From the NCBI RefSeq assembly GCF_011075055.1, contig NC_058145.1:3753228-3817227 (forward strand): 64,000 nucleotides of DNA, written 5' to 3'. Positions 11,759 through 22,859 of this stretch are shown here, one piece after another. Position 1 is the first letter of the stretch. Each line of letters begins with the position of its first letter. The DNA comes from Mangifera indica (taxonomy: Eukaryota > Streptophyta > Magnoliopsida > Sapindales > Anacardiaceae). The translations under genes were made by a program, and so were the position numbers. The notes under the pieces were generated by a model. That model saw nothing but the letters and a program-made list of their open reading frames with translations. It made no database searches and was not told where the DNA came from.

Positions 11759-11971
11759 GTGCGTGTAGAATGTGGTTGAAGACTTAACGACTATGAATTC
11801 TGGAACTATTGTATGTTCATTTTGATAAAGTTGATGCTTCTATGTATCTTTTTTTGATTTTGCTGATTATTCTGGGTATAAATAGGAGATTCTATTGTGC
11901 AATGGTGCTGCAAGCATTGTAGGACAGTGCATAATTCAGCTTGCAAAATTTCGTGGCATCCATTTAATATC
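11759..11971 (+). pseudogene. mitochondrial enoyl-(ACP) reductase (MECR-like) fragment
   Basis: Two exon remnants are visible. The first (11759-11810) encodes VVEDLTTMNSG in one frame, with a stop just before. The second (11886-11971) begins GDSIVQ and continues, in another frame, as NGAASIVGQCIIQLAKFRG; it is followed by a GTAAGA donor. These match the medium-chain dehydrogenase enoyl-reductase of mitochondrial fatty-acid synthesis, around the nucleotide-binding segment. A 2-nt deletion near 11901 separates the two frames of exon 2. No earlier or later exons were found. It lies only about 350 bp upstream of the BRF1 promoter. Confidence 0.65.
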
Positions 11972-12317
11972 GTAAGAGACATGTACTTTGAAGTCAAGTA
12001 TTAATGTAATTTTTTTGAGTTAGTTGCATCTAAGCTTGTTATTAAGCATTTTGTTTGAAATTTGATGATTCAAAACACTATATTTCTGAGTATGTTCTAT
12101 TTATGTTTGTCTTTAAACTTGTTAATGGTAATACACTTTCAACAAGAAAATTATAGCATTGGTTAACTTTTTTTATGCTCCTGTAGACAACATGTATAAA
12201 TGAAAAGACTTAAAATTTTCTTATTTCAAGAAAACAAGACTGGTATATATGTGGTTAAACAATGGATGCTGGTAATATTTAGCTATTACTGTGATTCATT
12301 TATTTTTTAACTGAACA

Positions 12318-12551
12318 CTCAAGTCCGTTACTTCAATTTCCAAGGTCCCACCTCATAGCCAATAAAACAATTCCATGTGTCACAATCAGAGACTTCTATT
12401 TAACGGAACATAACTCAATTCTTTGGCCCAAGTACACTAATTACTCTCAATAAAACCCCACTCTCAGTTTCCTCTCACACGACTTCTGGTGAGTTTTTAT
12501 TTTTATTCTTTGTTTTGCAGATCCGAGGTAGTTATTTTTTTTTGGAGAAGA
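12318..12551 (+). promoter_or_regulatory. BRF1 promoter and 5' UTR
   Basis: This is the sequence immediately upstream of the BRF1 ATG. It includes a CCAAT motif (12359-12363) and a leader rich in CTCTC. The first 150 bp or so are duplicated at 6290-6420 and 6591-6745. A GTGAGT at 12489 and a TTTTGCAG at 12513-12520 look like a splice pair but are only 32 bp apart, too short for a plant intron. Confidence 0.6.
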
Positions 12552-15500
12552 ATGGTGTGGTGTACTCACTGTTCCAAAAATATTATTGGAATCCGTCCTT
12601 ATGATTCTCAATTGTAAGCTCTATGATGGGATTAAATCTGAATTAAATTCTACTGATTTTTGTTTTAGTTTTGTCTTGTTTTTATTAATTTTGATTTTTT
12701 TGTTTGGTTTTGTGGTTGATTCTGTAGAAGTTGTGAACTGTGTGGGAGAGTTCTAGACTATTACAATTATTCCACTGAAGTGACATTTGTTAAGAATGCA
12801 TCTGGGCAGGTATTATTTTTGTTAAAATATGCAATTTTGTTGAAATTTATATGTGCCTCTTTGTGTTGATGTTCATTTTGGGTATGTTTGATTTGTATTG
12901 TATTTGTTAAAGAATGGAAATTCGATCAAAATTTACATTTTCCCTACTGTGTCGATTGCTCATGTTGGGAGTGTTTGATTTTGTATTCTTATTATAACCG
13001 AATAGCAATTTAGTTGAAATCTGTGGTAGAATTTGTTCATCCGGGGAATGTTTGACTTTTTGTTACTTTTCTTCAATAAATGACAATAATGTGCCTTGTG
13101 TGTGAATTTTCACTTTGGTAATGACTGACTTTGTTTTAGTTGAATTTTCATGTTCTTTAGCTTTCCTTTGCTACTTATATCCAATGTATTTACTGGTTTA
13201 GATCTATTTGTAGAGTCAATTGTCAGGAAATTTGATAAGAACTATTCAAAGTGAATATGGAGCCTCCCGGGAGCGGTTATTGGAACGAGGTATATTTTGT
13301 TTATGTTATGTTCACATGGGTACTAGTTTGTTTTTGTTGTTAATTGTTTGTGGTGCTGCAGCTTTCGATGACATGAGACAAATGAAGAATGCCTTAGGTA
13401 TCGGTGATAGTGATGAGATAGTTCACATAGCTAAACGTCTCTATGGAGTATGTTTTGCCGTAGCTTATGTTAGTTGTACATTTTCTTAATTGATTGCCCT
13501 AATCAATGATTCTTTATTGTGAAGATGGCTGTTGCACGGAATTTCACTAGGGGGCGTCGAGCAGAGCAAGTACAAGCTTCTTGTCTATACTTTGCATGCA
13601 GGTATGAAATTTTTCTCTGTCTTTACATTTTTACTGTGATTCATGGGCATAGCTTTCTTACTTGCAGCATCAGTATATAAATGTCATCCCAAAGATAAGA
13701 TAAGAGTTTGCGATTGTATGTATATCTGTTTCGTAGAGAAAAATATTGTTATGTATATCAATTTACGGATGAAAAAGAACAAATCAAAATCAGGTTAGTT
13801 TGATAGAACATGGATTTTGCTACTGGTCTGATGGAATTTATTTCATGCTTTATTTTCACTTGGACCAGCGTATGTGTGTTAAAAATAGGAATTTTATGAT
13901 TGAAGGAGAATTTATGAATAATAAAGAGAAAGACTGTGAGAAAGAGATTAAAGTACTTCATCATGTTGGTTCATCTTGACAAGGATAAGCCACCATACCT
14001 ATGAATTAGAAGTTCTGCAGCACGTAATTATGTCCTTTGATCAAGCAACTCTGGCTATCTTGTAATTTTAGTTAATATGCTTATGGTTGCAAACTGCTGT
14101 AGTTCTCAAGTACACAAAGAAATTACTGCAAATTTATTTATACACATTGTTAAAGTCAAGCACAAGCTGAAGAATTTGTGTTCATCCTAAGTTGGATAAT
14201 GAATGAACTACATTAAAATTGCCTTTATGGTTTTTAAACACGTACAGTAAAGATATTTGCTAATATCAAATTTGAATCTCTTTTTTGCAGGGAGAAAATG
14301 AAGCCATTTCTTTTGATTGACTTTGCAAATTACTTAAATGTCAATGTGTAAGGAAAATTTTCTGTTCTTTTTTCATGAATACTTCTCAATGTATGTATGT
14401 GTGGTTAACATTAACAGTAATGTAGCTATCAGCTTTTTACAATTATGAGTTTTTATTGCTTTCATCTTAATTATTTTGCAGTTATGAGCTGGGTGGTGTA
14501 TATTTGCAGCTGTGCCAAGTGTTGTACCTTGCAGACGAATCCAATATACAGAAACAACTTGATCCTTCCATATTTTTGCCTAAATTTACTGACCGTAAGT
14601 TTCTATAAAGAATTCACAATGATTAGCAGTATTGCTTATCTATCTAAATTTAGTTGGAAGGAATGGGCAAGGTCCTTCAAAGGGTCTATTCTAAAATTTT
14701 CTGTTCGTCAAGACTTTTGGCCAAAGATATCATATTTGAAGACGATATCTCTAATGATTGCATCATATTGTACTTTTCCTAGATTCTATTTTGGTTGGTG
14801 TAACTGTTCTCAATTGAATTTTAAGTAAAAGAGGATTGCCAATGATAGTTGCTAATTCACCTTTTACGGTACTTTTTGGCTTGTTTTCATGCTACATGTG
14901 GAATGGCAAACCAAGGTGAAAACGTTGGAGATATCTGAAAACAAGCTGTTAGTGTTGTAGGGAGTGAGTTTGTAAATGCTGTTAGCATTTGTCTAAATTG
15001 TATATTTTCATCTTTCCTAGGGCTTTTCTTGGCTGGTTTTAAGCATTCTATTATACTATTGCATTGTTGTTGTAAGATTTTAAGGGGTTGTTTGGTTTAA
15101 GGTAAAAAAAGATTACTTTAGTAATCTATCTTTTAATACTCACATTATTTTATTTGGTTTGTTAGTTTTAAAAGATTTTGGTAATCTTATATTAGTAATG
15201 ATGATGTAACAAGTAATATAAAGAATAATCTGATTATTACCACTAACTTAAGTATTAAAAAAGATTATTAATCTTAATTTTGTTAAGTTTTATCCTTATT
15301 AATTTTTTAGGACAAAATATCCTCATTTTTAATTAATATAACGAGTAACATGAAAATTATTTTAAAATAATTATACTCAAGGTTATTTTAGTAAAATAGT
15401 ATTTTAGTATTTTTTTATTACTTTCAATTAATCACAATAATTATTTATACACCAATACCTACCAACTTTTATCAAGTATATTAATATCTATATTCCTTAA

Positions 15501-18500
15501 TTTTTAAGGTAATCTTTTATTTTTTGTAATAAAACATTACACAAACCAAACACACCCAAAATGTTAAAAAAAATTGTAGTTGACTTGCAAGTGTAAAACA
15601 AGGTTTGAAGGTATCTATTATACTAATGCAGTGTCAGGGCTATTGTACTGTTGATATAATTACACACCAGCTTTATGTCAATCTAAATTACTTATTTTAA
15701 TGTCAATCCATAATGTACAAAATTGATTTTTCTGTTTATGCCTAAGGCATGGATAATTTTTTGGTAGTGCATTGGGTCTATCCAAAACTAATTTAGTAGT
15801 TTTTATATCATCATATTACTTTTGCCTTGGCATTAGACTTGTGGAATCCCTATTAGCTTAATGTGTTGTTAAATTAAAGAAGCTCTGTTTGGTGGCAGCG
15901 CAAGGACTTTTTTCCTCAATAGGATCGATGCTTGAAGGGTGATATCATAAATTTGGTTTTCTAAGATGCATATTATAAATAACAAACAATATTGGTACTG
16001 TTTCTTGGAGAATTATTTCATCTAGTGTTTGGCTGTGAGTATGGCATTTCAGGTTTTCAAACCCAGTTTTCCTTTTCAATCTTGTTTGACTCTTGTTGTT
16101 CTGCAAACTTGTGTTGTTGTATCTGTTTCCTGTGTTTTTGTTTTGTTAATATTTTCTTGAGTTGTACACTAGGCTTAAGTGGCTAAATTGGAATACAGAT
16201 TTTTTTTGTTTGGTGACAGTTATGTGTTTTCTTGATGATTTGGATGCGTGTTAAATTTTAGGTTCTTCTCTCATTTTCTTACTCTCCTCTTCCGTCTCTC
16301 TCCTTGCTTTAATTCCACTTTAGATTTTTTTTATTATTTTACCAGAGTTTACAGTAACTTCTCTTCAGTTTCATGGTAATAAAAAGTGCTTACTCTCTTT
16401 TTTCTTTTACTTTAGATCGGGTTAAACATGTATTACGTATTTTGGATTGATTTAGGGAGACATATCACCAATTTGCTTTGCAGGATTACTACCAGGAGGG
16501 GATAAGAAGGTTTGCAGTACTGCTCGGGATATCTTGGCTAGCATGAAACGAAATTGGATTACGGTTTAATAATTTGCTATCTTATTTCAATGCAATTTCA
16601 GCATTAGAATTAGTTGGTAATTGTCAAAAGTTGAAATGTGACTTGATTTAAACATACAGACAGGGAGAAAACCTAGTGGATTGTGTGGTGCTGCTTTGTA
16701 CGTATCTGCACTTACACATGGTCTCAAGTTCTCCAAGTCAGACATTGTAAGTGAACTCACAACTTATGTTGCTCCTCTGTATTTTGGTTCATGCTGCAGA
16801 ATGTGAATGTTATATTTGTGTTTTGTCTTCAAAAGAATGTGTTTTTAGCTTTGAAATAGCTGTTTATTAGAATCTGTTTAATGTAGGATAGCCTCGAAAA
16901 TTAGAGGATTATATGCAGGGATGCCTTTAACAGGTGGCCTTCAGTTTTGATTTTAGAACATGAACTGGCTCTTGCCGATGGTGACAAGTTGCCCTGGTTG
17001 TAGAAAATAAATAGTTGCTTTTAAAACAGATTCCTTATTGATTCCATTTAAAGGGGAACCCTTTCTTATTAGTTGCACATGGTGAAGTTTCACTAGGATT
17101 TGGATTGTGCCACCATAAAATTTTAAACGATAAAAGATTCCTATCGTTTAGAATATAAAAGATGCACTCCCTTTGTTTATTGGTAGGTCTTGGGATAGAA
17201 TAGGTTTTATAACTTTTTGAATTTAGTTTTCACAATAGATTTTTCATTCTAATTTGTCAACATATTCTATATAAAATCTAATTGATTTGTTGTATGAATA
17301 TTTAACTATTTTCTATGAGAATAATTTTTACTTTTGAAGTACAAACAATGTCAAAGTAGATCCTCAAATCAGGGAGAAGTTTTTGTAATTAGCCTTGATC
17401 TAATAATGAAGCAACTAAGTACAAACCCCTACACATGTAATTGAACATTTTATGTTAGGCTCTTCATTTAGCCTCTCTGGAGAATGTTCTTGGATTTCGA
17501 CAGAATCTATCTAAAATTGCCATTCTGATTTTGCTCTCTTTCTTTCTCTGTTCGGTGATTAATATCCAAGTACTTAAGTGTTGAGATATATATTTTCTTC
17601 ATACCAGTTTGATGTCTTCTACAAATCTTCATCAGGTGAAAATTGTACATATATGTGAAGCTACACTCACAAAGCGGTTGACTGAATTTGAGAACACAGA
17701 TTCTGGAAGCTTAACGGTATGCTTCTTGCAACATCTTTTTTTGTCGAGACGGACTATGTGTAAAATGGCAATATGATTGCTGTTTCAGGAAATCAGTGGT
17801 TGCATTAGTTTATGAATTCAGAATCGCTTTTAAGTTTTGCTGTTATCTTTATGGGTTATCCTTTCTAATTCCGCTTTGCTTTTGTGAACCATTCATATAC
17901 CTTCTTCTATGAGTGGTCTTGTGTCATTTTAATATAGCTGCACAATTCTAGACTTTAAGGGCTGATGGCTTATGTTGTGATACGTGTTATAGAATAGGAT
18001 CACTAGTTTCCTATTTAATTTGGTTTTAACAATTTATTAGTCGGTTTATTTATATATTTTTATGACAATTGCTGCAAGTGAAACATGTATGATTATACGT
18101 CTAGTTTAGGAGTGAGTCAATTTTCTGTTTGGAGAGTTAATTTTAGGAGTGTGGTTAATCTTTCTGTATGCTGAATAACTGTAGTTTTAGTGGACCTGGG
18201 GGTATATTGATGATTTGGCAAGTCTGAGTTAGGTTATTTTATCTTTATCTGCCTCTTTTCTTCTTTCTTGATCCCCATCACAAGTTGCATAAGATTCCCT
18301 TACTACTAACTCAAAACTGACTTTACAGCTGAATTATGTTACTCACTTGAGGAATGTAGAATACTCAGCTGTTTGGGTTTTTTTTTTTCTCCCTTCTGAC
18401 TGAAGTGGTATTTTTTAACTTTTATGGAAGTTAGAGATTGATGTTTATGTTAAGAATATTATTGTTAAAAATGTCATGTTCATTTAGTTAATAGTTTTAT

Positions 18501-21500
18501 TTGTTAATGTATAAATTTGGTTTGTTGCAATCTTAATATTTCTTAAAGTTTCCCTTCAATTTCTCTTTTGACTAGATTGAGGACTTCCTAGCTAGGAATA
18601 AGGAGCTGCAAGGAAGTTACTCAACTAATCACCCCAGTTCTGTGTCGAAAGAATCAAGCTTAACTGAGGTTCTTTGCAAACATAAGGATACTGGTAAACC
18701 ATTTGCATATGGGCTTTGTAGAAGTTGTTATGATGAAGTAAGTCTGCCTTCTTTCCTTTTTTTTTTTTAAAAAAAATATTTGTCACAAAGGGATGTGCAC
18801 TTGTATCAAAAACCAAGGTCCTTCTCTGCTGGTTGGTGCAGTTTATGACAATTTCAGAAGGACTTGAGGGAGGAGCAGATCCTCCAGCTTTCCAGGCTGC
18901 TGAAAGAGAGAGAATGGCCAAAGAATCTGCTGAGGAAAATACACTTGTAAGTGTTGCGTCTGCACCTTCCCGCAGGCTAAAAACTATGAACAATCGTATA
19001 TACTAGATAATCTTTTACTCAATTTTAATTATACTTTGTTTTTTTCAATATCATGGAAATTGTTAAATACTGTAGCATACTCAGATATTCATTGTGCTGC
19101 TTAGCATTTTATAGCCTTTTTTAAAAAAATTTAAAATTTTGTCTTTACTTGCATTTTATTTGATTTTAAGATTCATCTCCAAGAAGTTACAGTAGCTTCT
19201 CTGTAGGACAATTTCTTTTTTCATTGTGAACTTTTATGGTAGTTTGAGGAAGAACTAGACAGCCCGGTTATGAGCAAGGCTGCAAAAGTAAAGTTGGTAG
19301 AGCCACAAAGTAATGGTAAGTTACTTTGTTCTGTTCTTGTGAAGCACTGTTGCAATTTTAAGTTTCATATTTGCAACATCAGTTATTGGTGTGCCTATAA
19401 AAATGTGATGTTACAGGGCTTTCAGGAGCTGTTAGAAAGGAGGCAACTAGTAATGGTGATGATTATAGTAAATCACCCAGACATGATGCTGGTACTGAAG
19501 CTTCAGATGAATCAGATAACTTTTCGGACATTGATGATCTTGAGGTGTGCAATTAAGTTTTATCATCCCTTTTTATCTTTTAAGACATCTAACTCTGCTT
19601 AAGAAATTACATTTTCTACATTTTTTAAAAAGGTTCTCTTTTTTTCTATTTAAGGGTTTGAGTACTGCTCTCAAGCTTCATGAGGAGCTGAAAACAAAAA
19701 TAACTATAATATAGTTAGCCATATTAGTGTTTTTGAAGTTCTTTCATTTGTGTATTTGATCACTTGAAGGGCATAAACACTTTTTTAGGGATTCTGACAT
19801 AAATAATATTTGAAATTTATATTATGCCAATTTGGGTGCATCATCCATTTTTCTGTTTAAATGTGTGTTTCTAATTGTGTGGATTTCTTTTCATATTTGA
19901 TAAGTAATGCACTTCATCTTCATGCATGACTCATTACATCGATCAAGACTCAATTTGTGCAACTTTGCCATCTCAGGTTGATGGCTACCTTCATAATGAG
20001 GAGGAGCAACATCTCAAAAAAATAATTTGGGAAGAAATGAACCGGGAGTATGTTGAGGTGATGTGATCTGTAATCTGTTGAATCCTAGATTTCATAAACC
20101 ATATTCAGTAGAAACTTTCATATCCTAATTCTTGATGTAACTTATAAATGAAGTGTCACAGTTAAATGTTCTCATTTGTTTTCTTGATTTGTTCTTCTGC
20201 TGCACCTGCTGCTAATTTGGCTTATATTGATTCCACCAGAACTTCTTTGTGCTATAATTTTTACAGGAACAAGCAGCAAAGGAAGCAGCTGCAGCAGCTG
20301 CCAGAGAAGCCTTTGAGGCTAGTTTCAAGGGCAATCCTGAGGAATTAAAAGCTGCAAGGGAGCTTGCTGCTGCTGCTCAAGCTAATGTGGCCAAATATAA
20401 GAAGGTAGTTTTAGGTATCCATAAATACAGGCATTTGAAATGTTTTATGGTAGGGCGTATGTTTAGGCTGTGTCAGTTATCTGCTATGCTATGTTTTAGT
20501 ATATTCTTCTTCAGAAAATAGTATCATTGCTTCACAAATTGTCGCTAAAAATGTTTAATGTGATCTTCACAAATTGTCTCTAAAAATGTTTTATGTGATC
20601 TTCTCATTGCAGGAAAAACAACAAAAACGAGCTGCAGAAGCGAAAAACACTGCTCCTGCTCAGACTGCATTGGAAGCCACTCGCCAAATGCTGAATAAAA
20701 AGGTACCAAACCACACTTTAACTCCTCTTTTCTATAATAACTACAAAAAGCTAAACTCTCTCGTCATCTTAGTGGTTAGTTAAAGTGAAATCATTCACAA
20801 GAGTTGAATCTTATATTTCTGATACTGGACCAGCACTCACCCAGATTGGAACTTGTACTGCAAGAAATGAATTACTCTCCCATGGCTAGTCACTGGCTTT
20901 TCATAGGCAAAAATGTACTAGATGCTGAATATGTTAGTCTCTTCAATCACGGCTTATTTTTAGAAGATTTTTTTGGAGAACTCTCATAAGTAATCATTGT
21001 TAGAGCAAATGTAGGGCTGCAAACGAGACAAACCAATCATGAGCTACTCATGACTCAGCTCGGTTATTGTTGAGATGAGCTTGAGTGGTTCAAGTCTTAT
21101 ACTCGAGCCAAGTTAGAGGTCTCTATTGTTCAACTCAAATATAATATTATAAACCTCAAAAAGTTTAAACTCTTGTACTTTCACTTTTAAAATTTTATTC
21201 TTTTAACTTTGAATATAAGGAATAATTAATAAATATATAAATTATGAGGTTTAACGTAATTTTTTTAGCCAATCTCGAGTCCTCACTTTCAATCTTGAGC
21301 TTGAGCCAGCAACATCCTAGCTCATCAAGTTTGAACATAAACCTTAGGTGAACTCTATCAAGCTGAGTTCAAACCAAGCAATACTCGGCACGTTTGCACC
21401 CCTTAGTAAATGCATTGACATGTCTTTGCATATGTATGAAATTCCCTATTTATGGGGGTTTTTTTTTCTATGAAACATATTGATTATTGTCCCTCTTTCT

Positions 21501-21905
21501 TTACGGATGTCAACTTGATTTGTGTGCAGAGACTCAGCTCCAAAATCAACTATGAAGTGCTGGAGAAACTTTTTGAGGATTCTGTATGTTTGTCTTTATA
21601 TCATTTGCATTCTTGCATCTGTAGTAACATCTAATTAATGTGGATGTTTGGATGTTGGGACTGTTCATTTTTTCTTGCAGGAGGATGCAGATAATACCAA
21701 AAAACCGCGAACTGAGTCACAAGACAATGATGACAAGTTGGCCGGTACAGGGAAAAAAGAGCATAAGTGGGATGATACATTAAAAGATGGTGACCTGGAT
21801 GGAGAAGATGATTACAATGATGAGCAGGATGTGGAAGAAATGTTTTATAATGAGCTGGATTATGAAAATCAAGACGACACTTTTGATCTCGAAGATGACT
21901 ACTAA
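12552..21905 (+). CDS. BRF1: transcription factor IIIB subunit BRF1
   Basis: BRF1 binds TBP and Bdp1 and recruits RNA polymerase III to tRNA and 5S genes in the nucleus. Exons: 12552-12613, 12728-12809, 13214-13289, 13362-13447, 13525-13601, 14291-14347, 14482-14594, 16484-16563, 16660-16746, 17636-17716, 18576-18737, 18842-18946, 19243-19315, 19417-19544, 19977-20057, 20267-20404, 20613-20702, 21530-21583, 21681-21905. They sum to 1857 nt (618 aa) with no internal stop. A zinc ribbon (Cys4, 7, 23, 26) is followed by two cyclin folds (roughly residues 80-275; GRRAEQVQASCLYFAC and GRKPSGLCGAALYVSA are the repeat signatures). A TBP-binding homology block starts near residue 424 (NEEEQHLKKIIWEEMN), then Ala/Glu-rich helices and a very acidic tail ending DLEDDY. 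The start is the first ATG and puts the zinc ribbon at the N-terminus, as in the family. All introns are GT..AG; intron 8 has the weak donor GTTTAA. The gene appears functional. Confidence 0.95.
15086..15561. mobile_element. MITE in BRF1 intron 7
   Basis: The segment is bounded by GGGGTTGTTTGGTTT on the left and the related complement ACCAAACACACCC on the right. It has AT-rich inner arms with AAAAGATTA/TAATCTTTT. A relative of similar length lies at 59552-60046. It has no coding capacity. The target duplication is unclear, so the superfamily is not assigned. Confidence 0.6.
21012..21404. mobile_element. hAT-type MITE in BRF1 intron 17
   Basis: A 393-bp element with termini TAGGGCTGCAAACGAG and CTCGGCACGTTTGCACCCCTT (inverted, imperfect). 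It is flanked by AGCAAATG (21004-21011) and AGTAAATG (21405-21412), an 8-bp target duplication with one mismatch, as expected for hAT. It is rich in GAGCTTGAG/CTCAACTC motifs and has no ORF. Confidence 0.75.
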
Positions 21906-22220
21906 TTTGAACATTGATTTGTCTTAATGGGTCCTATCGTCACGGTCGACTGCCTTGGTCCAGTAATCAGGACGATTATTTCTGCTGGGCTCTTATTACC
22001 TGGCACTGGCCTCAAAGTTAAGCCTGGAAAAATATTCTGCTGTACTAACCTTTTTATTTTCTTTTATCATATATTCTTGGAATGCCTCATCATTCAAGGG
22101 TGGAAACTGAAGCCTGAGAGAGGCCTTTGTCAAATCTCACCTGATAAATCTGTAGTTCTTTGAAACAATTGACGGTGTCTGTATATAAAATTTTGTTGTC
22201 GTATCTGGTGTGGTATCAGC
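21906..22220 (+). other. BRF1 3' UTR
   Basis: Sequence after the stop codon with ordinary composition and a likely poly(A) region near 22180-22200 (TATATAAAATTTTGTTG). An ORF within it is chance. Confidence 0.4.
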
Positions 22221-22859
22221 GCATTGTACCCAAGTAAACTCCATCTGATAATTTTAGGTTACTAGTGGCTTAAGTTTTACGGATATACTACACATGTGGC
22301 AGTTATATGAGCCTGATTCGATATTTCTTTCTTTATCTATCAACATATACAATTTTACTTATTATCCGAAAGAGATTTTGAGAGAGAAGAAGTTCATGAT
22401 TGTGATTTCGTGAGAGAAGAAAAAAGTTCGTGATATCGAGGTATTTATATATACTATAATTTCAATCGTTATTATTTTTATTGATAATATAATTATATGT
22501 GGTGTTTTATATAATAAATTAAAGTTGTGTAAAAATTAAATTTTGTAATTATAATAGTAAGGGAGTGAAATGATATTTTATAATAAAGGGTGTTAGAAAT
22601 GTTAGTTAATATTTGAACGTAAAACGATATTTGACAATATAGAGGTAAAGTGATATTTTCAAAAATTAGTATCAAATTAATCAAAGTATGTTAACAGTTA
22701 CAATATGTAATAGAATTATGGAATAGGTATAATTATACAATAGAAATGAAATCACGAATCTCAAATTTAATAATAAAATAATGTAACACAAATCTGTAAA
22801 TAGTATTTTTACTCATATTATTTATATTAATTTTATATTTCATTGTAGAATTAATCTAA
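22221..22859. other. left flank and possible terminus of the large MULE
   Basis: Very AT-rich. The stretch at 22640-22675 (TAGAGGTAAAGTGATATTTTC) loosely resembles the complement of 39950-39990 (TAGGGGTGCAAAGCGAAATTG), so these may be decayed terminal repeats. This is weak, because similar low-complexity motifs recur in the window. Confidence 0.25.

Noticed and set aside
12489..12520. GTGAGT...TTTTGCAG in the BRF1 leader as a 5' UTR intron
   Set aside because: Only 32 bp, below the length plant introns need; taken as chance.
14445..14828. 127-codon open frame in the BRF1 gene
   Set aside because: It overlaps BRF1 exon 7 in a different frame and intron 7; shadow of the real gene.
18625..18993. 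122-codon minus-strand frame
   Set aside because: Antisense shadow of BRF1 exons 11 and 12.
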